Positions 1 through 11,795 of a DNA stretch of 64,000 nt are shown one piece after another. Each line of letters opens with the position of its first letter. The stretch's first letter is position 1. This DNA is from Atkinsonella hypoxylon (lineage: Eukaryota > Ascomycota > Sordariomycetes > Hypocreales > Clavicipitaceae), in the NCBI GenBank assembly GCA_000729835.1, contig JFHB01000049.1, positions 107,768-171,767 on the forward strand, in the 5' to 3' direction. The position numbers were made by a program, and so were the translations under genes. Below the pieces are notes generated by a model. It worked only from the letters and a program-made list of their open reading frames with translations. It ran no database searches and was not told where the DNA came from.

Positions 1-2
1 CT

Positions 3-1352
3 TCGCATGCTGTGTACCGCAAATCTCGTCCCGCCAGCGGCGGCATTTCTACCACGAAGTCGCAGAAGAGGCCAGGTCTGTCCTTGGATCTTCTCCGGAG
101 AGGCAGCAGTTTCGCCATATCACAAGCACAGTTGAGCATGGGCACTGCTAGAAGCGGCTCGTCTGAGACGGTCGACGCTCCAACTTGGTGCGGCACAAAG
201 AAGCCGGAACGCACACAATGCGCCCAAACCAACCCGAGGCTAGATGCCTTCTCCAGTCCTCGTGCCCGAACCGTAGGTCTAGAACCCAACCTCATCAATG
301 AGCCGTCGCCGATGAGTAACAACTTTTCGGACTCTGGTGACGAGTCCGCGTACCCTTCAATACCCTCCAAAAAGACTATAGAGCCCGCCAATCCCGTTTT
401 TGTACGACCGCCAACACCACCGCAACCGGTACGAAGCGTGCAGTCTTGGTTGAATAGCAGCCTTCAACCATATCCTTGGACATTACTAAACGAAGATGGT
501 GCAATGATCGTGCCATTGCCACCGGATGCCGTCGAAACACTGCGAGTATCGGTAGCATGCTTCCCTGAAACGATGCTTCTTACATCCAGCCTAACGATAG
601 AAACTGTTCGAAGCTACGCCAAAAAAGTTCGACAACCTTTATTAGATGCTTCAAGTACCTCGGGAGAAACGTCTTTGCCAGACTCGCCACGACAATCTCT
701 GTGGCGTAAAGTCGTGACTTATAAACGTGGACCACAAGCAGCGGAGCTCAAAGCTCAACAAAGATCATCCAGCTCTCGCCATAGTCATGGTGTCTTGTCG
801 CTATCTTTGGCCGATTTAAACGCGCCGAAACCATGGACATCACTCAAGTGTGTGTTTGGGTGCTCCTCGGACTACATCTGCGATGCGCTCTATGCCCACA
901 TAGTGGCTTACAACTACGTGTCTGCCGTGGTCGTAAGAAGCCCTACGCCGTTCTGTGAACACAGTCGTACGGACATGATGAGCACAGGATATTCGCAGCA
1001 ACAAGATAACATTCCCAAGAAGGCTGCGTCTCTTCTTGGGCTCTCAGCTGGGGGACATGTGGCGGCCAGCATGGGCAGGTTCTCGAAGCGACTGAGCACC
1101 CCACTCGCCGACTGGAGAAAAGAGGGCATGATGGCCCAGCGTGACATGATCCCGACGGCACAAGACAATACCCTGCGCGTAATTCAGAGTGGACTCTTGC
1201 AGTGCATATCGAGACTTATTGCCACGGCCAAGCTCATGGCCGGCAATGGCACAAAAGAAGAAACGATGGTGGAAATGAAGACCGCGGATGATGACGTGCT
1301 CTTCATGAGAAGCCTCTGCGAGATTGTAAGGATGGTCGAGGATTCACTCTAG
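3..1352 (+). CDS. Hypothetical Ser/Pro-rich protein, 5' end outside the window
   Basis: The frame is open from the left edge of the window to the TAG at 1350-1352, so the gene is 5' partial. The codon at position 12 is GTG, and the first in-frame ATG is at 138. The N-terminal two thirds is rich in Ser, Pro, Arg and Thr and looks disordered. The C-terminal third is more hydrophobic and helical (LKCVFGCSSDYICDALYAHI near nt 844-905; a Leu/Ile/Met-rich stretch after 1170) and ends in VRMVEDSL. I do not recognise a domain. The conserved-looking C-terminus and lack of stops over 450 codons support a real gene. No function is proposed. Confidence 0.7.
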   Translation, partial: SHAVYRKSRPASGGISTTKSQKRPGLSLDLLRRGSSFAISQAQLSMGTARSGSSETVDAPTWCGTKKPERTQCAQTNPRLDAFSSPRARTVGLEPNLINEPSPMSNNFSDSGDESAYPSIPSKKTIEPANPVFVRPPTPPQPVRSVQSWLNSSLQPYPWTLLNEDGAMIVPLPPDAVETLRVSVACFPETMLLTSSLTIETVRSYAKKVRQPLLDASSTSGETSLPDSPRQSLWRKVVTYKRGPQAAELKAQQRSSSSRHSHGVLSLSLADLNAPKPWTSLKCVFGCSSDYICDALYAHIVAYNYVSAVVVRSPTPFCEHSRTDMMSTGYSQQQDNIPKKAASLLGLSAGGHVAASMGRFSKRLSTPLADWRKEGMMAQRDMIPTAQDNTLRVIQSGLLQCISRLIATAKLMAGNGTKEETMVEMKTADDDVLFMRSLCEIVRMVEDSL

Positions 1353-1953
1353 AGCACCTGTTCAAGCTGGAATTACTCAGGTCATGACATGACTTTGGCC
1401 TTTCAGTGGCCTTTCCTTTGTTGTTCCTCGCTTGTCAGCGCAGGCACAGGATGCAGACGGCCTTACTTATTAGTTTGGATTTCTTGACGTTACAGATACC
1501 CCTTTATCAAAGGTTCGTATAGCCAGTATCTACATAATGAATGAATTCCATTAAAAATAGAATACTTGATTGTTACATGTAGTTTTTACTGGGCCTTGCC
1601 AGCCTATGTCCTGAGCTAGTGGTGCTGATCATGGCCGCCATGCATGAAGATCGAAGCCACAATACCAGCAAGGACACTAACATAGGAATAAGCAACAACG
1701 GATTTACAGTCTGGCGGTCTGAAATCGAGTGGGCTTCAATACGGACTGCAGTCAGAGGACTGCTCCTCGTCCTGGCACCGCCAATGCATCAATACCCAAG
1801 TACGCCATGAATGACCAATCAAGGTAAATTAGAAGCCTAGATATACACAGCAAATGCTTCGTGAGAAAAAAAACGAGGGGTATAGTCGCTTAACGCCAAA
1901 TAGCACATGGCCTCGTATTCCCCATGACCCGTGTCCATCTGGTTTTCATAAGT
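1353..1953. other. Spacer between convergent genes
   Basis: This is the 3' spacer between the first gene (+) and the glycosyltransferase-like gene (-). It is AT-rich around 1500-1570. I see no supported gene, RNA or repeat. Short open frames here lack any recognisable domain. Confidence 0.6.
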
Positions 1954-3789
1954 CTACAGTTGCCATGGGCCCTTGGCATCTCCAAAGACCACTTCGTGCC
2001 ACGGCCGGATGCCGCTGCCACAGATGCCCTCCCATGCAACGGGGTTATACGAGCCGCCGGACGTGGCGTCGGTCAAAGAAGGTTCAAATGCCATGGGCAT
2101 TTTGTCATGGAGGCTGGCTTTGGGCGCCCAGTACCTGATGGCTTCGTTTCGCGCCTGCGGTATTCGTGCCAGTGGTCGGATGGTGCTTTGCGCCGAAACG
2201 GGCAGCATTGCTTGCGCCACGAGGCTGCGGAGCTGGGGGTAGAACCACATCTTGGGCCACCAGTTGACGAGGCTCTGTTTGGTGGAGGCGTGGTGGATGC
2301 CGACGGGGGTGACGCCGAGTAGGTCTGTGTACAGGGGGACTTGATCCCATTTGACAGCCTGGATTGTCTTTGATCCGACGTCCTTTTGGTCTAGCTCGGG
2401 AATACCGTTTAGGCGAATTTCGTCGGTGACACCTTTGATGGATGCGTCGTGTAGTGCCTGCGTGTCGTTGAGCATGATGAACGCGCCTTGGTCGGCCGAG
2501 CTGGTGGGCGGTATGGTGCCGAAGGCGGGGTCTATGCCGATGCCGAATTCGAAGCGCTCGCCGGCGATGGATGCCTTGGCTATCTCGCGTATATGGTTCG
2601 GCACCTTACGAAGGGAGTTTTCCGATGCGGTGCCGTTCCACGTGGCGCCTAGCTTGCGCATCCATTCTCTCCACATCTCCTGGTCGGCGAGTACGTCTCG
2701 GAGGAGCGCGTGGTCGGTCGGGAGTTGCCTGCTTCGGTGGTGTGCGGCCTTATCAATCTTGGCTTTAGCTCGTTTGAGTGTATCCCGAAGGGAGCCCATT
2801 GTGCCCATGATCATGCCACTATTAACGCATCGCGGCGGGATGTTGTTGTATCTTCGAGCTGGGTCTAAGGGCGATGGCAGAACCTTGTCTGTTCGTTTGC
2901 CGTACATGTCCGATGACGTGGATGATGCAGGCCAGTGAGAGAAGTGAACATCAGAACCTGAGTCACTGCCGGGATGGCAATCCTTCGCGGCTGTCACGAC
3001 GATAGACTGTTTCGGTGCCTCGATTGGGAAATCCTGGGCTAGGCCTTGCGCATCTTGCCACTCGCGGTGTAGCCTCTCGTCTGCATGTTGGTTCAGTTGG
3101 TGATAGCGCTGAACCAGTACCGAGGGGGGTAGTTGAAACCACACATGGTAGGCGTCAACGAGGACAGCCAGGTCATCTTCATGGGAGTCGCTGTCCTCGC
3201 CCTCGGCTCGAGCGAGGAGGTCTTCGATGACAGAAAGCCAGCTTTCGAGCTTGGCACTGTGACTGCCGGCTAGATGGCGCTGTGGACGGTTGAACTCGCC
3301 GTGCCAGTTCAGCAGAATTGGCGCCGGATAACCCAGCGCCACGGCAGACATGACCGACTTGCACAGGTTGATGTGCGGAGAGTCGGCGGCCATGAAAAGT
3401 CGTAGACGGCGGTCGCCCCCTGCGGGAATAGAGCGATTACCAGTGTGAAGCGCCTGCAACTGCTGTGCAGTCAAGACCTTGTCTAGTGACGGACCATGAT
3501 GGGTCACGCATCCGAATAGTTCGAAAGAGGGCTATGAGTAGTCAGATGGTGTGAGCAGTGCGTGACGGAGGGGAGGAAGTCTGAGGAGAAAGATGATTGA
3601 TTGACGTACCACTAGACAGCGAGCTGCCCATACAGTGACGGCGAGAAGGGTGGTACCGCTGATGATCCATTTCGTTCTTCTGGCTGACTTGGAGCGTCTT
3701 GAGCGTAACGACGTAGTTGGTAGGTTGTGGTGCTCGCATTGAGGAAGCGGACGATAGCCGCCTCCAGGTTTCCCAAGCATGGACCGCAT
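1954..3789 (-). CDS. Type II membrane protein with PLOD-like glycosyltransferase fold
   Basis: Two exons: 3789-3610 and 3531-1954, with a 78-nt intron (GTACGT...CATAG, phase 0), giving about 585 residues. The ATG at 3789 is chosen because it adds a cytosolic basic tail followed by one membrane segment (WIISGTTLLAVTVWAARCLV, residues about 41-60), the layout of a Golgi type II enzyme. The lumenal part has features I associate with the GT domain found in lysyl hydroxylase/glycosyltransferases and fungal relatives: SPHINLCKSVMSAVALGYP, then LVDAYHVWFQLPP around residue 186 in the DxD-like position, and later RFEFGIGIDPAFGT. The second acidic residue of the usual DxYD-type motif seems to be His (DAYH). 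Family assignment is from memory of the motif order. Substrate is unknown. It could instead be an uncharacterised fungal paralogue without activity. Confidence 0.72.
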
Positions 3790-6704
3790 TGTGGCTGGTT
3801 CGGACAAGGACGAGATGGCATCAAGTCTGAGCTACCATGCTATAGTTGAAGTGATGCAAGGAATTGGATAATAGACAGAGTCGAGGGAAAAGCTGGAGGC
3901 ATTCGGGAACAGTAGAGGATAGAAAGGAAGTGACGCGCGTCAGAGCGGCTATTACGACAGCGTTACAGTGCCAGACGGAAATGCGGAAGAGGAACGCCTC
4001 CTTGAAGGAGAGACTGGGCTGATGATATCCTGATGGAACCACTGTACGGAGATGATGAGGTACAATGTATCTTGTGTGACCTCGAATTCGGCAGCCGTCG
4101 ACTTGATGAGGGCGGTCCGGTACGAATGAATGATGAAATGAACAGGAACTGCTTCATAACACACACGTAATCCTCCGTACTCTGAAAACAAAATTGACTA
4201 GCCATCGACAGGCCGGAAGGACGGCACGGGGCATTGTTGGAGCGTCTCGGCCTCTGAAAGCTGCATTTGCAAGCATCTATCTCTCGATGATGATCCCTCG
4301 ATGTATCAATCATGTCCTGTCACTGAGTGCACGCGCTGCCGTCCGCATCGCTGACTGGACTGGCTGGGCTGTCAACGGCTGTCAACATGTGCTTGCTTAT
4401 CAGGTACCTAGGCACTCCGTGACTTCCTTGTCTTGGTCAACGGGAGTACCGAGAATTTGACCAATCGCATACCCTGTCTGCTGCAAGGGAGTGCACAAGA
4501 GGCCCAACTAACCTCTAACGAGTTAGCAGGTCTTTCCCAACTCTTATCGCAGGTCCCCTCTTTGGGAAGACCAGCAAGCGCTCGAGACCCTTGCGCAGAA
4601 GACGCGCGTTCGGGTTAAGGAAAGGTTATGCGCGCAACGGCCCTGACAGGAACGCTTGTTGACTACGGAATACAGCAGGCCCCTTTTGACCGGCTTGAAT
4701 ATGTAGTACGCTATATGCAGACAATTTTATTCAATAACGTGGTCGACTGGTGATGGAGTTGCCAAAGTATCATTCGTTATTACCCTATCCGGTGCCAATG
4801 CAGGCTCCGTCGGCCCCACGTGCAGATGCTACTGGATGCAAGGCCAAGCCAAGTGCCCCATGCCTCATCACCGCAGGCGCGACCCAGACCGAGACTTTTC
4901 TGCCCAATCAGCTCGCTCAAGGCCTTGCATCCTTCGCTTCGTAGCCATGGAGCTGAGGTAGGTTTTCCATATAATCGCGCATCGGCTGCAATATAGTTAG
5001 TTACTTGATGATCGAAGGCTTCAACGTGGCTAGCATAGGATAGGGGACGATAATCTAACGTACATAGACTTATATACTTCACGCTTTACGATAGTCGCTT
5101 TTTATTGTCCTAGTATCGCGTAATGGTAGGCACGGCTGGCCCTAAGCAGCTGGTCTATCGCACAGATTTCGCCATAATCAATCCGTGCACTGAATTTCCT
5201 GTGTAGAATATTGAAGCAGAGGCTTTGCTACTACAGCTCGCATATTGAAGATTGAAGATTGCCCGGATTTCTTGGTCCTGGATGTGCCTATAACAGTCTC
5301 TTGTGTGCGGGCGGAGTTGTTGCTCGATGTGACCACTTAAATCCGTCCCGGTTCGACATTCTGAACGGGATTTTTTCTCTAGCAACTATGAGTCGAGCGC
5401 TCTTTGATCCTCTCTTTAGCCTCTTGAGAGCATATGTCAATTGTAATGGTAGCCGGAGGAGATTCACCACAGGCGCTGTGGTAAGTACAACAGCCTTCGA
5501 ACCAAGGCAAGCAGGCGCGGTCAATCAACTGTAGATGGCGATAGCGTAGGCTGCAATACAAATAGTCGGAATGAAGCGTAGATCACCGATGTAGATGTTT
5601 TTATCCCCACTCAACAGATTAGAAGCGAAACACCAGACAAGCGACGTTACATGGACAATAGCTTAAAAAAACGTATGGGTTAAGCGAAGGAGTCTACTAA
5701 AATACTGATTGAAATTGTTGGACTTGTGTAACTAAGATCTAGCTCGATTTCTATCTTGATTGGCAGAAAAAGAGAGTATATCCAAAGGGGCAAACAGCTA
5801 CCCTTGAGCTTCTTTCTCATAGATTCAGCACGTTATTAAGTTCAGGTGATGGATGTTCTGGTGTCAATGTAGCGCCACTCAGTCGCGATTGCAATCTGGG
5901 ATACAAAGACTCTTGCCTGTTCAGATAAGAACAGAAACGATCAGGAGACTGTCGGACTTCAAGACTGTGACTGTGCCCACCGGTTTCTAGTCCTGAGAAG
6001 GTACTCACGGTAGACAAGCCGAACGCAAGAATAGGAATAAAATCTAGCTTGGAAATAGCCAATGCAACACCTACCAGATATCTGAAGACTCACAGCTGAA
6101 ATGGAAAAGAGTCGCCCAGACGGTCCTGTGTCGGGCTCTTTCTGATTGCACTGGCCTATCAACATGCTTCATTTGCAGAAGGGAGGTTCGTCTGATTGAG
6201 TCTAGGGTCATCACTTAAGGGCTTGGATGGTACTTTACTGGAAATTTCTGTTTATGCCTTGGCCGTTGGTTTGGGGCGAGGTGTCCGCGGTGTTATGGGA
6301 AAAAGCAACGTTTCCTAGCGGGACGTACATGAATTTTAAAGCGCAGAATGTTTCCTTAAATCATGGCAAGGAATGACCGTGACTTTGATTCACTCAGAAC
6401 TTGGTGACTAGTGCCTCACTGCGTCTTATTCTCTCAGCGTAGAATTGTATTTATTTTATTTTATTTTTAGCTCGATGCAGTTACTACGTCGCTTATTGTG
6501 GAAGACTTTAAATCTTGGTCTTCATTAGGAAGAACAAGTCACGAGATAGAATGTTATTGCTTAAACGCGCGTGTATAGACTGACTACATTTGCGTAATAT
6601 GCGTTAAGTTGGTTGCAAGCTAAATAGGTAAAGTCCGTGTCTTCAATTACAATCAGGGTTTCCCTTACTTATTCTGGCCATGTCCTTGGTAAGGGAGAAT
6701 CCAT
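3790..6704. other. Gene-free AT-rich stretch
   Basis: No frame longer than about 115 codons and none with a domain. A minus-strand frame at 5817-6062 looks like a signal peptide but starts at TTG, not ATG, and has no supporting splice context. Much of 4600-6600 is rich in TA/AA and may be old, mutated transposon sequence, but I cannot identify a parent element. Confidence 0.5.
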
Positions 6705-7102
6705 ATGACCGAGCCGGATGTGCCACAAGAAGCTAGTTCTAGTAACGCCAAAAGCAGTGAGGTAAAAGCCCAGTTACTCCAATGCGTCAAATCTCAAGAC
6801 GGAGGGTATAAAGCGGTGCCGACAACTAGACCTGCGTCTCCGCCGCTCATTCGCCCAACAGGCGCACCAAGTCCAGGACTGCTCACCGCTCTCTCGTATG
6901 TTAAGAAATGGGGACTGGAGTGGATTGGGAAGGCCTCGCAGGGAACCTGGTTGGAGCATTACTGTTCGGAGCGGTGGTATTGGGAGCTGTACCCACAGCC
7001 GGCCGTATTTGGCTAGCGGGGTTAATTGCCACACTCCCTATACTAATCACACCTAGTTATGGCTCACAATCCCGCGCAAAAAAAAAAAAACCAATTTATT
7101 AA
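6705..7102 (+). pseudogene. Possible frameshifted remnant of a membrane protein
   Basis: An ATG frame at 6705-7016 gives a Ser/Pro-rich 103-residue peptide. The +1/+2 overlapping frame at 6908-7102 encodes a clear hydrophobic segment (GNLVGALLFGAVVLGAVPTA) followed by a second one and a lysine run from a poly-A tract. The hydrophobic stretch sits where the first frame becomes Trp/Tyr/Cys-rich, as if one frame was broken. I do not recognise a family, and chance open frames are a real alternative. Confidence 0.25.
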
Positions 7103-7534
7103 TGTTATTAATTCCTCTGCAGTCTCTATAGCCCGCGCCCGCGCTTCGTTTCACTCGCTTGAAGACGCGATTTACAGTGTTTCCGTCAAAAGTGTACAAC
7201 ATTTATCCCCCTTATGCGATTGGGCGGGCGTTGTTTTTATGCGCACACCTCAACGAAATTGATGAATATCACAGCTGCCAGAACCTCCCATATGAATTTG
7301 GTGGCGGGGTGTGGGAGAGGGGATGTGGCCGTATATTGAAGTGGGTATCGCCCCCAATACTACAGCTCCGAACAGCAATGCCTCCCACCACTATAGAATC
7401 GATAACCAATATAAGTCGGGCGTGGCACGGGTAATTGATCCGGCGAGCTAATTACCGGATTGAGATCGTGCCGGGGTTAGGACACCTTTTTTTTTTCCCA
7501 TTGCGGCAAGCCAAGGCGGCTATCCGGGGGTGTA

Positions 7535-7971
7535 CAGTAAATCTCAGGTCCAGCGTATGTGTAGATTGGTCCAGAGTGGAGCCAGAGCGGGTGTAGATTT
7601 AGGCAGAATGGCATATGCCCAGCATATGCTGGGCATACAGTATTAATTTCTAAGCAAGAGATCTAGAGTGCATTTCTATAGCACTATACTACTAGGTATT
7701 AGTGCACTATACCACTAGATATTAGTGCACTATACCACTAGATATATATTAGTGCACTATACCACTAGATATATATTAGTACTATACTACTATATATTAG
7801 TGTATATACCACTAAATATAAAAATGTTAATTCGCACTAATACACTGTGCATTCTGCATATGCCTAGCATATGCTGGGCATATGCTGAAAGCTTCACCGC
7901 CTGCAAAAAATACACCCTTTTTGGCTCCACTCTGGACCAATCTACACATACGCTGGACCTGAGATTTACTG
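7535..7971. mobile_element. Fold-back MITE with 50-bp perfect terminal inverted repeats
   Basis: The left end 7535-7584 is repeated exactly, as reverse complement, at 7922-7971; both termini read CAGTAAATCTCAGG inward. Similarity continues more loosely inward through a GCATATGCCCAGCATATGC-type palindromic block (7611-7637 and 7856-7886). The centre (about 7677-7820) is a tandem array of about six 21-27-bp units around GTGCACTATACCACTAGATA. The element is about 437 bp with no coding capacity. The left flank is TA but the right flank is GA, so a TA target duplication, expected for Tc1/mariner-type elements with CAG termini, is imperfect. Superfamily is therefore an inference. Confidence 0.8.
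7677..7820. repeat. AT-rich minisatellite core of the MITE
   Basis: About six imperfect head-to-tail copies of a 21-27-bp unit containing TTAGTGCACTATACCACTAG; units differ mostly in the number of TA dinucleotides. It lies exactly between the inverted arms. Confidence 0.8.
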
Positions 7972-9004
7972 GAACCCCGCTATCCGGAATGGTAAACAAT
8001 AGACTTGCGCTTCAGAGAGCGCCACTCAAGTTATGCCTGGACCAGGCTGGGGCGAATCACACGTTCGTAGCCGCACCACCTCGAGTAGCACTTTGACTGT
8101 GCCATTGGAACTTTTGCCATCCTCGTTACCAATTGTTCTTGCTATTGTTATTACCAACAGGCACGCTCGAATCGCGAAATGTGCTCCTCCATCAATTGCC
8201 TGCCATCCCTCCTCATTGGAGCATCTATCCGATTCCACCTAGGCCATGCGGGCGGATATGTCTTGCCTTATGAAGCTTTCACAGAAGTTCTCCAGCTGAC
8301 TTCCACGACCGAGGCTGTAACCAAGACAGCACACAGAACTGATCTGGCCTGTCAATACATACGGTAGGACGAGATTCGTCGTGTAACCTGTCATTTGCTT
8401 GGCCGGCAAGCCGCGTCTATCCCAAGCTGACTCAGACGACCCTTTGCCACCTCGACTGAAAGGATGACAACATCTTAACTATTGCCCTCCATCTGCCCGT
8501 TGGCTCGTCGATTCAGGCCTGAATCGCCAGGGTGGCTCATGTACGGCTGACGCTGGGTGCACGTTGGAGCCAGGCCAGATTGGGGAATCTGAACCACCAC
8601 AGATCCTGCAAATGGTGTGCGACGAAAATAAGCATGACTGATAAGCAAAAGATGGCTTAATTAGTCTGCGAGCTCTGCTGATGGTGGATAGATTGTTTGT
8701 TCACGACTGTGCTACAAACCGGGACCGCCGGGTCAGCAAAGTTGGCGACCATTGCTTCGTGATGCAGCCACCAATCAGTCACTTCCAGAACGAGATTTGC
8801 CACGCGACATTAGTTCGTTCTCGTTGAGTGTTTTGCGTCAGTGTCTTCGTGACACCTGCGTGCATATATGAACCGCCCATTGGCCCACCTGCCGTCGATT
8901 CATTCATCCCTTTGCTCAGCTATACTCTCTCCAATCCTGCTTCTTCCCTTCTTCTCGCTCTTGGGCCCATTGAGCTGGTACTCTGGTAAGACAAATCTGT
9001 GATA
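7972..9004. other. Spacer and 5' region of the OPT transporter gene
   Basis: No gene is supported. The last 150 nt, before the ATG at 9005, are C/T-rich (TCTCTCCAATCC, CTTCTTCCCTTCTTCTCGC), as is common just upstream of filamentous-fungal genes. A TATA-like GCATATATGAACC lies at about 8861-8873. Confidence 0.5.
8861..8873 (+). promoter_or_regulatory. Possible TATA-like element of the OPT gene
   Basis: CATATATGAA sits about 140 nt upstream of the start codon and ahead of a pyrimidine-rich tract that is a plausible transcription-start zone. It rests on position and motif only. Confidence 0.3.
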
Positions 9005-11795
9005 ATGGGCTTGAAGAATCGGCTCGGCCTCACTCAGAGGTCGACCTCGCAAGATGGCGGGGCAGTTGAGGAAACTCCTGCTGGCGTCACGGGCGATCCG
9101 ACTCGAGAATTAAAGGCATTTCGCCGACAGCACAAATGGGATCCCTTCCTCGACAACGAAAAGCTGGATATAATCGATGACGCTCTTGACTCCCGGAATA
9201 TTGAGAAGCAGGTCGTCATTGACGAAACCCTTATCCAGGAAGATTCTCCATATCCCGAAGTCCGCGCTTCGGTAAGTCTGTTGATCAATGGAGACCGTGC
9301 TTGTATATTTCTAATGCTAGGTTTATAGGTTCCGCCAGCAGATGATGATGACATGCCCGTCAACACCTTCCGTGCTTGGTTTTTGGGAGTTGTGCTTTGC
9401 ACTATTGTTGCAGCCGGCAATGTCCTTCTCTCCATGCATGTAACATCCGCCAATATTTCTTCCACGGTTGTGCAATTGATTGCTTACCCGTACGTATTTT
9501 ACTATGTTGTTGCACATTGATCAACAACCTGGTCAACACCGGCCAGGTCGTGCGTTTATGCACCATGGGAAGATTTACTCATGTCAAGTCCGCGCAGGCT
9601 CGGTGTTGGAATGGCAAAGGTCCTCCCAAACAAAGAGTTCAATCTCCTCGGACTAAAGTTCAACTTGAACCCAGGACCTTTCAATGTGAAGGAGCACACC
9701 ATCATCACCATGATGACGGCTGCCGGTTCCGCCTACAGTTATGCTATCGATATCTTGCTAGCCCAAGAGGTCTTTTACAAGCAGCATTTCGGCTGGGGCT
9801 TCCAGATATTGCTCATCATCTCGACACAGGCGATGGGCTTCGGCATTGCTGGTGTTGCTCGCCGTTTCCTCGTTTGGCCGGCGTCCATGATCTGGCCTGC
9901 TAATCTGGTTACCTGCACGGTCATGCACACTCTTCACAAACACCACGATTCTGATCCGGCTTCAACCAACGGATGGTCGATTTCACGATATAGATTCTTT
10001 CTTATTGTAGCGTTATTGACGTTTTTCTACCAGTGGATTCCCGAGGTCTTCGCCACTTTCCTCCAGTACTTCACTTTCGTCTGCTGGATTGCTCCGAACA
10101 ATGTTATTGTGAACCAACTCTTCGGCCACGTATCTGGACTTGGCCTCTTGCCCATCACCTTCGATTGGCTTGGCGTATCATCTTGGCTCAATAGCCCTCT
10201 TCAGTCGCCCCTTTTTGCTATCCTGAATGTCGGATTTGGTCTTCTTATTTGCCTTGTTGGGGCCATGGGCTTGGCTTATGGTGGCCCAGTCGAGTATAAG
10301 TATCTTCCACTCAGCGCGAACAAGAATTGGGATCGCTACGCTAAGCAGTACAACACGAGCCGAATCCTGACACCAGACTTCACAGTCAACGAGACCGCTT
10401 ACCAGGCTTACTCTCCGATCCTCCTCGGCGCCACCTTTTCGCTTTCCTATGGCATGTCCTTTGCAACACTGATGTCTACCGTCTTTCACGTTGGTCTTTT
10501 CTATGGCCCTGACATTTGGCGTCGAGCATCCGGCACTCGCAAGGAAGAACCTGATGTCCATATGAAGCTTATGCAAAAGTACAGAGAGGCCCCTGAGATA
10601 TGGTTCGCCGCTATCTTTGTTACTAGCTTTGCATTTGGAATGATTGCCTCCCAGGTCTGGAATACTCATCTGCCGTGGTGGGCTTATGTTGTGTGCATTC
10701 TTATCGCCGTCGGTCTGTTTATCCCAATTGGCATGATCCAAGCTATCACGAATCAGCAGCCCGGGCTTAACGTCATTACTGAAATGATTTTCGGTTACAT
10801 GTGAGTAGATTTCGGTTCTTATCTCGCTGAACTCTCCATTCCAAGGGAAGTTGCGGCGGTTCTGCAAGCACATTATTAACCTGGACCGACCAGGCTCCCT
10901 GGACGTCCCATCGCCATGATGTTGTTCAAATCATGGGGCTACATGACCTGCGCCAATGGTCTTAACTATATTTCTGATATGAAAATCGGTCATTACATGA
11001 AAGTTCCACCTCGAAGCATGTTTGCTGCTCAGGCATTTGCAGTGATCTGGCTGTCCCTGGTCCAAATCGCCACCTACAACTTTGTCATTGGAAACATCAA
11101 CATGATTTGCGACGATGGCCAGCCGCAGGGGTTGATCTGCCCTAACGCTGCTACGTTTTACAACGCCAGTGTCATTTGGGGAGTCATCGTAAGTTTATGC
11201 CATGCAGTTGTATTAAAGCCATGCCACAGCAGCGGGAACTAATCAGACTTTGCTTCCCGCAGGGCCCCCGACGTGTCTTTGGCTCAGATGGGATTTACTC
11301 CTGGACCAACTGGTTCTGGCTCATCGGTGCTGTTTGCCCGACTATACAGTACTTCGTTGCTAGACGCTATCCTCGCTCCTTTGTCCGTTACATCATCTGG
11401 CCTGCTGTCTTCAATGCCTGTGGTCTTGTCCCACCCGCTACTTTGTACTACCTGCTTCCTTGGGTTATTGTTGGAGTCATTTTCAACGGCTGGATCCGTC
11501 GCAGGTACTTTGGCTGGTGGAGTATGTCAATTCCATGTGGTTGATTATTCATTCAAAAGTCGTCCACTGACATCCAACACTAGGTCAATACAACTTCGTC
11601 CTTTCCGGTGCTCTCGACATTGGTTCTCGTCTCTGCGTTGTCATCGTCGCGCTGGCACTGGGTCTCAGCGGCAAGAGTTTCCCGGATTGGTGGGGAACGA
11701 CTGTGTTTCAAGATACACTTGACTATCACAGGAAGGCTGTCACGAGGAAATTCATCTCCAACGTCACAGAGCCACTTGGGCCTTCTGTCTGGTAA
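9005..11795 (+). CDS. Oligopeptide transporter, OPT family
   Basis: Proton-coupled uptake of small peptides (or, in related members, glutathione or metal chelates) across the plasma membrane. Six exons fit with consistent phase: 9005-9271, 9329-9489, 9598-10800, 10894-11188, 11263-11521 and 11584-11795, giving 798 residues, normal for fungal OPTs. The acidic N-terminus precedes the family's NTFRAWFLG start of the membrane domain. NPGPFNVKEH, the OPT signature, is in exon 3, followed by many hydrophobic segments and by MIFGYMLPGRPIAMMLFKSW across the exon 3/4 junction. The end, SFPDWWGTTVFQDTLDY and then GPSVW, is also typical. ATG 9005 is preferred over the GTG two codons upstream. The specific substrate cannot be read from sequence. 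It converges on the esterase gene. Confidence 0.94.

Noticed and set aside
5817..6062. Possible small secreted protein on the minus strand (hydrophobic N-terminus).
   Set aside because: The frame starts with TTG; no upstream in-frame ATG or splice site rescues it.
7535..7971. CRISPR-like array, because of the regularly spaced short repeats.
   Set aside because: Repeats abut without unique spacers, and the array is bounded by inverted ends, so it is a transposable element core in a eukaryotic genome.
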